Positions 26,505 through 34,024 of a stretch of DNA of 64,000 bases are shown piece by piece; within the stretch, counting starts at the first letter, position 1; each line of letters opens with the position of its first letter. The translations under genes and the position numbers were made by a program. This DNA comes from JBNKHH01 sp050290245 (GTDB lineage: Bacteria > Pseudomonadota > Alphaproteobacteria > Rhodobacterales > Rhodobacteraceae), in contig JBNKHH010000068.1 of NCBI GenBank assembly GCA_050290245.1, positions 1 to 64,000 of the forward strand. The letters run 5' to 3'. Under the pieces are notes generated by a model. The model ran no database searches. It saw nothing but the letters and a program-made list of their open reading frames with translations, and was not told where the DNA came from.

Positions 26505-27316
26505 GTCATCGCGAATTGGACGACATGCTGGGGCAGGGATGGCGCAAGCCGCACTTTGTCAAAAATCCGGCGCTAAGGTGGGGTCTGATCATTGGGTTCG
26601 CCGTATATATGGTCGTCGGGATGGCAACGATCGAGGTGGATTGGGGCAGGGTTTACGAGGGGCTGGACCGCGGTTGGGCTTTTATCAAGTCATTTGCCTC
26701 GCCTGATTTCATCAGCCGGGCACGTGATATCTGGGCGGGCCTTCTGGAAAGTATCGTGATGACGGTGACGGCCTCGGTCGTCGGGATCGCGATTTCCATT
26801 CCCATCGGACTGGGCGCGGCGCGCAACATCGCCCCCCTGCCGGTCTATGTGATGTGCCGGGCCATCGTGGCGATCAGCCGTGCGCTCCAGGAGATCATCG
26901 TAGCAATCCTGTTGGTTGCGATCTTTGGCTTTGGCCCGCTGGCAGGTTTCCTGACCCTGTCGTTTGCCACGATCGGCTTCCTGTCGAAGCTGCTGGCCGA
27001 GGATATCGAGGCGATGGACAAGGTACAAGCCGAGGCGATCAGGGCGAGCGGTGCACGGTGGATGCAGTGGATCAACTATGGCGTGCAACCCCAGGTAATG
27101 CCACGGCTTGTCGGTCTGAGCATGTACCGCATCGACATCAATTTTCGCGAAAGCGCCATCCTGGGCCTGGTCGGCGCGGGCGGGATTGGTGCGACGCTGA
27201 ACACGGCCTTCGACCGCTATGAGTACGATACGGCCGCCGCCATCCTGATCCTGATCATCGGGATCGTCATGGCCCTTGAATACCTCTCAGGCATCATCCG
27301 GGCGAGGGTCCAGTAA
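26501..27316 (+). CDS. phnE: Phosphonate ABC transporter permease PhnE (first)
   Basis: 271 aa with about six membrane helices. The coupling loop is DKVQAEAIRASGARWMQWINYGVQPQVMPRLVGLSMYRIDINFRESAILGLVGAGGIG, typical of PhnE. Helices are seen at LIIGFAVYMVVGMA, SIVMTVTASVVGIAISIPIGL and AAILILIIGIVMALEYL. It pairs with the second PhnE to form the channel. ATGA overlap with phnC and TAATG overlap with the next permease show tight coupling. Confidence 0.92.
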   Translation: MSHRELDDMLGQGWRKPHFVKNPALRWGLIIGFAVYMVVGMATIEVDWGRVYEGLDRGWAFIKSFASPDFISRARDIWAGLLESIVMTVTASVVGIAISIPIGLGAARNIAPLPVYVMCRAIVAISRALQEIIVAILLVAIFGFGPLAGFLTLSFATIGFLSKLLAEDIEAMDKVQAEAIRASGARWMQWINYGVQPQVMPRLVGLSMYRIDINFRESAILGLVGAGGIGATLNTAFDRYEYDTAAAILILIIGIVMALEYLSGIIRARVQ

Positions 27317-28131
27317 TGCCGGTCCTGGAGAGAGAGGGCGCGCAGGTCTGGCGCCGCAGGACGACCGGCGAAAGCCTTGTGCGCTGGTTCGGCTGGCTGG
27401 TCGGGGTCGCGGTCTTCATGGTTTGCTGGCAGCAGATCTCGCAAGCCACAACCTGGTTTTTCGTCTGGGACGCGCCGCGGATCGCGGGCGACATCTGGAC
27501 TCGCGCCACGCCGCCAAGGTGGGAATACATCGCGCAGCTGGGCCGGCCGATCTGGGACACGCTCAACATTGCTACCCTGGGTACGCTGATCGCCCTGTGC
27601 CTAGCGGTGCCGGTGGCCTTTCTGGCTGCGCGCAACACCACGCCTTCGTCGCTGTTCGTGCGGCCCATTGCGCTTTTGATCATTGTTTCGACACGCTCGA
27701 TCAACTCGCTGATCTGGGCACTCTTGCTGATCGCTATTATCGGCCCCGGCGTCTTTGCCGGTGTCGTCGCCATCGCGATCCGCTCCATCGGGTTTTGCGC
27801 CAAGCTCTTGTACGAGGCCATCGAAGAGATCGACCATACGCAGGTCGAGGCGATAACCGCAACGGGGGCAAGCCGCTGGCAGGTGATGGCCTATGGGATC
27901 GTGCCGCAGATCCTGCCCGCCTTTGCTGGGATCGCTGTGTTCCGCTGGGACATAAACATCCGTGAGTCGACCGTGCTGGGCCTGGTTGGCGCGGGCGGCA
28001 TCGGCCTGCAACTGTCAGCCTCGCTGAACGTGTTGGCCTGGCCGCAGGTCAGCTTGATCCTGATTGTGATCCTTGCCGCCGTGGTCATCAGCGAATGGGT
28101 GTCGGCCAAGGTGCGGGGGGCGATCATTTGA
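27316..28131 (+). CDS. phnE: Phosphonate ABC transporter permease PhnE (second)
   Basis: 271 aa, a paralogue of the preceding permease. Its coupling loop is DHTQVEAITATGASRWQVMAYGIVPQILPAFAGIAVFRWDINIRESTVLGLVGAGGIGLQL. The N-terminal helix is RWFGWLVGVAVFMVCWQQI, and a RSINSLIWALLLIAIIGPG stretch lies mid-protein. The start codon shares one base with the previous stop (TAATG). Two different PhnE proteins in one operon are common in marine alphaproteobacteria. Confidence 0.92.
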   Translation: MPVLEREGAQVWRRRTTGESLVRWFGWLVGVAVFMVCWQQISQATTWFFVWDAPRIAGDIWTRATPPRWEYIAQLGRPIWDTLNIATLGTLIALCLAVPVAFLAARNTTPSSLFVRPIALLIIVSTRSINSLIWALLLIAIIGPGVFAGVVAIAIRSIGFCAKLLYEAIEEIDHTQVEAITATGASRWQVMAYGIVPQILPAFAGIAVFRWDINIRESTVLGLVGAGGIGLQLSASLNVLAWPQVSLILIVILAAVVISEWVSAKVRGAII

Positions 28132-29033
28132 CGACGATCTCGTCTGAGGAGGCCTTCCAGGCCTATGAGGCGGTGCGACACCGACTACCGTCTTCGGGGG
28201 CGTCAGGTCGCGCGTTTCGCCGGGTGACGGACCTTGGCGCGGTGGCTGACGAGTTCGACGTGTTCCTGCTGGACGCCTTTGGTGTGTTGAATATCGGCGA
28301 AGCGGCGATCCCCGGCACGCGGGAGCGCATCGACGGGCTGCGCGCCGAGGGTAAGACCGTGATCGTTGTGTCCAACGCGGCCGGGTTTCCCCACGGGGCG
28401 CTGATGGAGAAATATCGGCGCCTTGGGTACGACTTCGCCCCTGAGGACGTCGTCACCAGCCGCGCGGCGCTCTTGGCCGGTATGAACGGGCGGCGCGATC
28501 TGCACTGGGGGCTGATGGCCACCCGCAGCACTGGTCTGCGCGACCTGGAAGGGCTGAACCTGACATACCTGGAGGAAGACCCCGGTCCCTATGCCGAGGT
28601 TGACGGGTTCCTGATGATTGGCAGCGCCGCCTGGACCGAGGAACGTCAAGCCCTTTTGGAGGCGGCACTGGCCGCCCGCGCCCGCCCGGTTCTGGTGGGC
28701 AACCCTGACATCGTCGCGCCGCGCGAGGGCGGGTTTTCGACCGAGCCGGGCCATTTTGCCCATCGGCTGGCCGACAGCACCGGCGTCATGCCACAGTTCT
28801 TTGGAAAACCCTTCGTCAATATCTTTGAACTTGCGTTTCAGAGACTTGGTTCGGTCGACAAGTCCAGAACGCTGATGGTGGGCGATAGCCTGCACACGGA
28901 TATCCTTGGCGCGCAAGCGGCGGGCGTCGGCTCGGCCCTTGTGGCTGGTTATGGTTTTTTCGCCGGCCAGGACATCGATGAGGCGGTCCGGCGGTCCGGC
29001 ATCGTCCCCGACATCGTGGTCGAGCGACCCTAG
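28128..29033 (+). CDS. HAD-superfamily class IIA phosphatase-like protein in the phn operon
   Basis: 301 aa using a TTG start at 28128 that overlaps the phnE stop (TTGA); no better start lies downstream before the conserved region. HAD motifs: LLDAFGVL (motif I), VVSNAAG (motif II), GKP with a NagD-like cap, and LMVGDSLHTDILGAQAAG (motif IV). The second aspartate of motif I is replaced by Phe (D-A-F), as in a branch that has Trp there, so ordinary acid-base phosphatase chemistry is questionable. Context suggests it acts on a phosphorylated compound brought in by PhnCDE. Confidence 0.8.
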   Translation: MTTISSEEAFQAYEAVRHRLPSSGASGRAFRRVTDLGAVADEFDVFLLDAFGVLNIGEAAIPGTRERIDGLRAEGKTVIVVSNAAGFPHGALMEKYRRLGYDFAPEDVVTSRAALLAGMNGRRDLHWGLMATRSTGLRDLEGLNLTYLEEDPGPYAEVDGFLMIGSAAWTEERQALLEAALAARARPVLVGNPDIVAPREGGFSTEPGHFAHRLADSTGVMPQFFGKPFVNIFELAFQRLGSVDKSRTLMVGDSLHTDILGAQAAGVGSALVAGYGFFAGQDIDEAVRRSGIVPDIVVERP

Positions 29034-29286
29034 ATCGGCGGAGGTCTTATGCGACGAGGGAGCTTGGATCCATTGACGCGAACACTTTGGGCGGCCGAAT
29101 GGTGCAGCGGGTCCGCGAGCCCCTCAAAGCCCATGGAAAACAGCCGAACTCCGCGAACATATCGCGCATGGGTGACAAATCATCCAATAACGCGTGAAAT
29201 TTTAAGAATTGTTCGATACCGCAGTTTGGCTCAATTTGCCTCCATACCGCGTGTTTCTGCGGGAAATTGTTAGTGTTAGGTTACTC
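29034..29286. other. Intergenic DNA after the phn operon, no gene recognised
   Basis: This opens a 658-bp stretch (29034-29691) between the HAD gene and the orphan binding-protein gene. It becomes A/T-rich around 29175-29285. No convincing start codon with a ribosome binding site and no terminator with a U-run was found. The only candidate gene in the stretch is the 65-codon frame listed next; 29485-29691 also holds nothing recognisable. Confidence 0.5.
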
Positions 29287-29484
29287 GTGTCGAATTCGAT
29301 CAGCTATTCCCGTCTCCATCTCGGCGCACAAGAGCTCTTGCGCCAGGTGGAGGCCCTGATCGCTGATGATCTGGGGGACCTCGCCCATTGGAGCGAGCAT
29401 GAACTGGCTCCCGTGAGATCGAGTCTGGCCCATGTGGAATGGCTTCTCGCAGGTGGGCTCGAACCCGACGCCACCCGCAAATAG
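29287..29484 (+). CDS. Possible small protein (65 aa), unknown
   Basis: GTG at 29287 opens 65 codons: MSNSISYSRLHLGAQELLRQVEALIADD, then LGDLAHWSEHELAPVRSSLAHVEWLLAGGLEP. Codons favour G or C in third position as in neighbouring genes, and the predicted protein is two or three amphipathic helices, so it may be real. The ribosome binding site is weak. The opposite strand is also open (a frame containing GGVGFEPT, a wording often seen in spurious predictions), which lowers confidence. No function can be assigned. Confidence 0.4.
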   Translation: MSNSISYSRLHLGAQELLRQVEALIADDLGDLAHWSEHELAPVRSSLAHVEWLLAGGLEPDATRK

Positions 29485-29691
29485 CCTGGGGAAATTGGCG
29501 CCAGTGTGTCTCTGACGCCAGGGTGGCACCAGCGGAACACGTGTCATTTCCGCGCCCGTCGAGAGCATTTGCCCCGGACATGAGCTGCCGAGGACGTCAA
29601 TGGCTCTGGCCAGTTGCCGAAGGTCTTGGCGGGATTAACCGGTTCTTGGAGTTTTGCAGGCATCTTGCGCCTCGTGTAGCGAGAGGGTCCG

Positions 29692-30588
29692 ATGTCAAAA
29701 TTCCTGGTCGTATGTCAGTTCTTTCTTTTGGTCGCCATTGGCTCGGCCTCGTACGCCGAGACCCTGGTCCTGGGGGGCGTCAACGACAACGTGCGTAAAC
29801 AGGTCAAACGCTTTTCGCCGTTGGCCGCCTATCTTGAAAAGGTTTTGGCGGACGACGGGATCGACACGGTCGAGATCAAGATCTTTGCCACGTCGGACGC
29901 GATGGCCGAAGCCCTGTCGGCGGGCGAGGTCGATCTGTATTTTGACAGTCCGCTGGTGGCAGCAAAGGTCGCCCGGCAGTCCTCTGCGGTGCCGTTCCTG
30001 CGTCGGTGGAAGCAGGGCGTGGCCGAATATCATTCTTTGATCATTGTGCCGAGCGCGAGCGACATCGCCACCGTCGACGATTTGGTGGGGCGCAGCATCG
30101 GATTCCAGGAACCGGATTCGACCTCGGGGTTTCTGCTGCCGGCTGCCCTTCTGCTGCACAATGGTCTGACACTGCGCAAGATGGACGCTGCGGATGTCGA
30201 TCCGCCTGCGGATGCCATTGGCTATGTCTTTACCAGTGATGACGAAAACACGATCCTGTGGCTGGCCAAGGGCCAGATTGACGCGGGTGCCACCGATCCA
30301 CGCGGTTGGGAGATTTTGAACAAAGCGCGACCCGGCAAGTTCCGGGTCATCGCCGAGAGCATCACCGTTCCGCGGCAGGTGGTTGTCCACCGCGCGAGAC
30401 TGGCCCCGGAGCGGGTGGCGCAGCTGGGCCGTGTGATGTCGGCCATGGCCGACAGCGCGGAAGGTGTTGCGGCCATGGAAGGCTTTCACAAAACGACGCG
30501 TTTCGACGTCTTTCCACTGGGCGTCGAGGCGACGTTCCGGCCGATATACGAGGTTCTGGACGAGTTGCAGGCCTTCGGGATCGACTGA
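29692..30588 (+). CDS. Orphan PhnD-like periplasmic phosphate/phosphonate-binding protein
   Basis: 298 aa. The signal peptide MSKFLVVCQFFLLVAIGSASYA is followed by ETLVLGGVNDNVRKQVKRFSPLAAYLEKVL, EIKIFATSDAMAEALSAGEVDLYFDSPLVAAKVAR, GFQEPDSTSGFLLPAAL and IAESITVPRQVVVHRARLAP. This is the fold of PhnD-type binding proteins (phosphate/phosphite/phosphonate). No permease or ATPase adjoins it. It stops 3 bp before a membrane GGDEF/EAL gene, so it most likely serves as the periplasmic ligand sensor for that protein. Confidence 0.85.
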   Translation: MSKFLVVCQFFLLVAIGSASYAETLVLGGVNDNVRKQVKRFSPLAAYLEKVLADDGIDTVEIKIFATSDAMAEALSAGEVDLYFDSPLVAAKVARQSSAVPFLRRWKQGVAEYHSLIIVPSASDIATVDDLVGRSIGFQEPDSTSGFLLPAALLLHNGLTLRKMDAADVDPPADAIGYVFTSDDENTILWLAKGQIDAGATDPRGWEILNKARPGKFRVIAESITVPRQVVVHRARLAPERVAQLGRVMSAMADSAEGVAAMEGFHKTTRFDVFPLGVEATFRPIYEVLDELQAFGID

Positions 30589-30591
30589 GCG

Positions 30592-32730
30592 ATGCGTTGG
30601 TTGGCCTTGCGTCGTCGCAAGCCAAGGCGGATCCTGCGGCGAATGGTCCGTGGGCTGAGGCGGCGTCTGAGCGCCGTTTTCGGACTTGTTATCGCAACAC
30701 TCGTGGTCTGCGTCATTGCCGTCAATACCGTGGTGCAGGTCAAATTCGTCAAGGAACGCCTGGACACCCGCGCGGGGCATCTTTTGGAGCTGGCAGAAGA
30801 GGTTTCGCTGCGGTTTCTAATCGAAAACCGGCCTGCAGAGCTTGAGATCCTGTTTGAGGACCTGGGCGACCAGCCCGACGTCGTCCAGATTTACCTGATC
30901 GACAGCGCCGGCACGGTCTTTGTGCACAGCGAGCTCAGCGTTCTCGACTATTTTCTCATGCCCTCCGATGATCCCCTGGCTGCACAGTCCAGGCGCCAAG
31001 GCCGTACCATCATGGCACGCTCAGGAGATTTGCGCCATTACGCCCGGCCGATCAATATCGGCGGGGTTCACTACGGCGTGCTGCGCATCGACATCTCCGA
31101 GGCTACGGCCTCGCGCGAGGTCATGACGGTCCTGTCTCGCAACACTCTGATCGGCGCCTTGTTCGTCCTGCTGGGCATCGCGATCAGCGGGATCATATCG
31201 CAACGGCTGACCCAGCCGCTGCAACTGTTGACCGAGGCCACCAAAAAGGCCGCCGGCGGGGATCTGAGGCAATCCATCGATCTGCGTACGAATGACGAAT
31301 TCGAAAGTCTGGGACGGTCGTTTAACAGAATGCTGGGCGCGCTCAGAGCTTCGATGATGAAGGTCAATGTCACGGCATATCGCGATACGCTGACCGGGAT
31401 ACCCAACCGTGCCTGGCTGATGGACACGCTGCAAGCGGTGGTGAAGGACGCGCGCGACACCGGCCAGGAGTTAGCGGTCCTGTTCCTGGACATGGACGGT
31501 TTCAAGAAGGTGAACGATTTGCACGGCCACCAGGCGGGAGATACGCTGTTGTTCGAGTTTACCCGGCGGCTGAGCGCCAGCCTGGGCGAGATCGGCCTGC
31601 GCGAATACGATCTGGAGGCAACATTCGTTCGGCCGCTGAACCCGGCCGCCGGCGAGGCCGCGATTGCCCGTCTGGGCGGCGACGAGTTCACCGTGATCGT
31701 TCGGATCGGCGATGCTGTGTCCCTGGCCGAAACCATTGTCGCGGCAATGCAACCGACGTTCCGGATCGACAACAAGGTCTGCGCGGTCTCGGCGAGCATC
31801 GGCATTGCCACGTACCCCCGGCACGCCGCGACGATGAAGGACCTGATCAAATGTGCCGACACCGCCATGTATCAGGCCAAGGATGCCGGGCGGAACTGCT
31901 GGCGATTTTATGATCTGGAACATCACCTGCTCTCGGTTGAACGGGCAAAGCTCGAGTCCGAGATCAAATTTGCCATCGCTGACAACCAGTTTGTTGCCTA
32001 CCTGCAGCCGCAATTCGAGGTCGCGACCGGCGCGCTGACAGGGGCCGAGGCGCTGGTACGATGGCACCACCCCGAACGCGGCATCCTGCTTCCCAACGAC
32101 TTTCTACCTATTGCCAAAGAGATGGGTCTGTTGCCGGACATCGGAAAATGCGTGGTTGAACAATCCCTTGCCGCCGCCGCTTTTGCGCAGACTACTCCCG
32201 GTTTTGTCCTGGCTATCAATGTTTCGGTGGTGGAATTGCTGGACAATTCCTTTATCGACCACTTGCTGGCCACCTATGACCGGTTCGAGTTCAGCCAGGG
32301 CGCTGTTGAGATCGAGATCACCGAAGAGACTCTGATGGACATCGACCTGAATGTCGAAGAGCGGATCGCACGGTTGAAGGCCGTTGGCCTTCGCCTTGCG
32401 ATCGACGATTTCGGCGTCGGTTATTCGAACCTTGGACGGTTGCGCCACCTGGCGTTCGACACGCTCAAGGTGGATCGCTCATTGACCGTGGGCGTGGGCG
32501 AGCAGGCCGACGCAAACGCCTTGATGTTGGCGATTCTGGACATGGCGCGTGCGATTGAGATCGATGTGATCGCCGAAGGAATCGAAACCGAAACGCAACT
32601 GGCCTTTCTCAGTGCGAATGGCTGCAGGTTCTACCAGGGCTTTTGGGGTGGTAAGCCGGTGCCCTGCGACGTGTTTCGATCAGACTACCTCCGGGACCAG
32701 GATCGCCGCCGCAGCAGTCGCATGGCTTGA
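30592..32730 (+). CDS. Membrane HAMP-GGDEF-EAL cyclic-di-GMP protein
   Basis: 712 aa. A strongly basic N-terminus leads to transmembrane helix 1 (about 28-48). A periplasmic segment of about 130 residues follows, then helix 2 (LIGALFVLLGIAISGIIS), HAMP (LTQPLQLLTEATKKAAGGDLRQSIDLRTNDEFESLGRSFNRML), GGDEF and EAL domains. RLGGDEFTVI is intact, so cyclase activity is possible; the EAL half has GAEALVRWHHP, IDDFGVGYSNLGRL and KVDRS, suggesting phosphodiesterase activity too. The GGDEF domain has an extra loop before the motif. Its periplasmic domain is the likely partner of the binding protein encoded 3 bp upstream. Confidence 0.9.
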   Translation: MRWLALRRRKPRRILRRMVRGLRRRLSAVFGLVIATLVVCVIAVNTVVQVKFVKERLDTRAGHLLELAEEVSLRFLIENRPAELEILFEDLGDQPDVVQIYLIDSAGTVFVHSELSVLDYFLMPSDDPLAAQSRRQGRTIMARSGDLRHYARPINIGGVHYGVLRIDISEATASREVMTVLSRNTLIGALFVLLGIAISGIISQRLTQPLQLLTEATKKAAGGDLRQSIDLRTNDEFESLGRSFNRMLGALRASMMKVNVTAYRDTLTGIPNRAWLMDTLQAVVKDARDTGQELAVLFLDMDGFKKVNDLHGHQAGDTLLFEFTRRLSASLGEIGLREYDLEATFVRPLNPAAGEAAIARLGGDEFTVIVRIGDAVSLAETIVAAMQPTFRIDNKVCAVSASIGIATYPRHAATMKDLIKCADTAMYQAKDAGRNCWRFYDLEHHLLSVERAKLESEIKFAIADNQFVAYLQPQFEVATGALTGAEALVRWHHPERGILLPNDFLPIAKEMGLLPDIGKCVVEQSLAAAAFAQTTPGFVLAINVSVVELLDNSFIDHLLATYDRFEFSQGAVEIEITEETLMDIDLNVEERIARLKAVGLRLAIDDFGVGYSNLGRLRHLAFDTLKVDRSLTVGVGEQADANALMLAILDMARAIEIDVIAEGIETETQLAFLSANGCRFYQGFWGGKPVPCDVFRSDYLRDQDRRRSSRMA

Positions 32731-33030
32731 GCGGCTGTGCGGCATGAGGCTTCAAATCGGGACTTGGTGAGAAACGTTTGGCCAGGTTTCCTCATGCATC
32801 ATCTGTTCACGAAAAAGGGGCCGACCCACAAACATTTCGGCCGGAAATATTCTGCATAGAAGATCAATGAAGCAACGGGATAGCTGGCTTTCGCAATGTG
32901 GATCAATTTTCCAGAAATGAGGACGTCTCGGATTCTGATGCTGAATATTCATTCTCTTTCAGAGAATTTCTGGAATCTGAAATCGTAGAATACAGAAAGC
33001 ACACGTAAAAAAAGCCGCACGATACCTTTT

Positions 33031-33057
33031 GGGTCAGTTCATTTTTCGAACTGACTC
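33031..33057. promoter_or_regulatory. Long inverted repeat upstream of marR-like gene
   Basis: Arms 33031-33040 and 33048-33057 (GGTCAGTTC type) match at nine of ten positions around a 7-nt A/T-rich centre. No U-run follows on either strand, so an operator or cruciform is more likely than a terminator. It lies about 115 bp before the MarR-family start. Confidence 0.4.
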
Positions 33058-33082
33058 AAGGGCGATCAAAAGGCACTCGCAC

Positions 33083-33099
33083 ATTCAACGTGATTGAAT
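33083..33099. promoter_or_regulatory. Candidate MarR operator
   Basis: ATTCAA-N5-TTGAAT, a perfect 17-bp dyad about 70 bp before the MarR-family start. Size and TTGAA half-sites resemble known MarR-type operators, which are usually autoregulatory. Assigned by symmetry and position only. Confidence 0.45.
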
Positions 33100-33170
33100 G
33101 AAATGCAATCTGCATTAATATGGGAAAACATAGATATGAGGAGCGTATCGCTCCGGGAGGAGGTGTTGTA

Positions 33171-33611
33171 ATGGCGAGTGACCTCCTGAAAGACATGGCG
33201 ATCTACAGGCTATGGGTGACGTCTCGTACGCTTGAGCGTGAAGCCGAGATGGACCTTCAATCTTGCGGCCTCACATTCCAATCCGCGCTGATTTTGATCA
33301 TAATCGGAGATGAGGAGCTCTGCCGCCCCAAGGATATCGCCCAAAAGGCGTCGCTGAGTGCCGCGGCTGTATCGCGCACATTGCGTGGCCTGGAAGACAA
33401 GGAGTTGGTCGAGACTCAGACACGGCGCGAGAACCGGCGCGAATCCCGGGTCATATTGACCGATGCAGGCGAGCAGCTGCGACAGCGATCACTGCAGGTT
33501 TTCAAGGAAAAGGCCGCGCTGGTCAAAGCCCAACTGTCGGATGAAGAATTCAATGCGGTCATGATGGCCCTGGCAAAGATCTCACTTGCCGGCCTACGGC
33601 ACGCGGCCTGA
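33171..33611 (+). CDS. MarR-family transcriptional regulator
   Basis: 146 aa from ATG 33171, chosen because GGGAGGAGGT lies 6 bases upstream; the frame is open to an ATG at 33120. The winged helix is LCRPKDIAQKASLSAAAVSRTLRGLEDKELVETQTRRENRRESRVILTDAGEQL, the MarR DNA-binding wing with RRE-R-S residues. No target gene is adjacent: the next gene downstream is a convergent chemoreceptor. It may be autoregulated through the palindromes upstream. The ligand is unknown. Confidence 0.88.
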   Translation: MASDLLKDMAIYRLWVTSRTLEREAEMDLQSCGLTFQSALILIIIGDEELCRPKDIAQKASLSAAAVSRTLRGLEDKELVETQTRRENRRESRVILTDAGEQLRQRSLQVFKEKAALVKAQLSDEEFNAVMMALAKISLAGLRHAA

Positions 33612-34024
33612 ACAGGGGCCGCACCCGCGCGCATCTGCTCCACAGGGCGCCTGGAATGTGGACAATCGTGACATCTTTGAGTTTTGGGCGGCGTTCGTCA
33701 GTTGGAGACATCCCTTCAGGGTAGGGCGCTGCCGCAAACCCGGCACGGCGCATCCTCGCGCCTGATTGTGTCGCGTACCAGCCGAGGGGCAGGGCGCGCC
33801 GATGTCTGATCCGAGATGGGTCGCGGGTTTCCGGACAAAGGGGACGGTCATTGGCCGCAGTTTGACCACACCTTACCACGGGATCGGTCGTCGGCATGCC
33901 GAGCACAGTGTGGCAGTGCAGCGAGGCTGTCTGGAGCTCAAGTTCGGCGACCCGGTGACCGACGTCGCTTGCCAGGAGTTTCTGGCCCGGCAGCCTCGAA
34001 CATTGCAACAGCCCCTTTCAGCGC
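33612..34024. other. Intergenic region between marR-like and chemoreceptor genes
   Basis: 413 bp between convergent genes. No supported gene: open frames here lack ribosome binding sites and overlap the chemoreceptor 3' end. Short stretches such as GACGGTCATTGGCCGCAG resemble the degenerate repeat material found in other intergenic gaps of this window. No clear terminator was seen. Confidence 0.4.

Larger units (their letters stand above)
32731..33170. other. A/T-rich intergenic region upstream of the MarR gene
   Basis: 440 bp with lower GC than the flanks and no gene recognised. It holds several inverted repeats: ATTCTC/GAGAAT at 32951-32967, a 10-bp arm pair at 33031-33057, ATTCAA/TTGAAT at 33083-33099, and ATGCA/TGCAT at 33103-33115. 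This concentration of symmetry upstream of a regulator suggests one or more operators. Confidence 0.5.

Noticed and set aside
29440..29480. tRNA-like T-arm (GGCTCGAACCC on one strand, GGGTTCGAGCCC on the other)
   Set aside because: Stem positions mismatch, and no D-arm, anticodon arm or acceptor pairing could be built on either strand.
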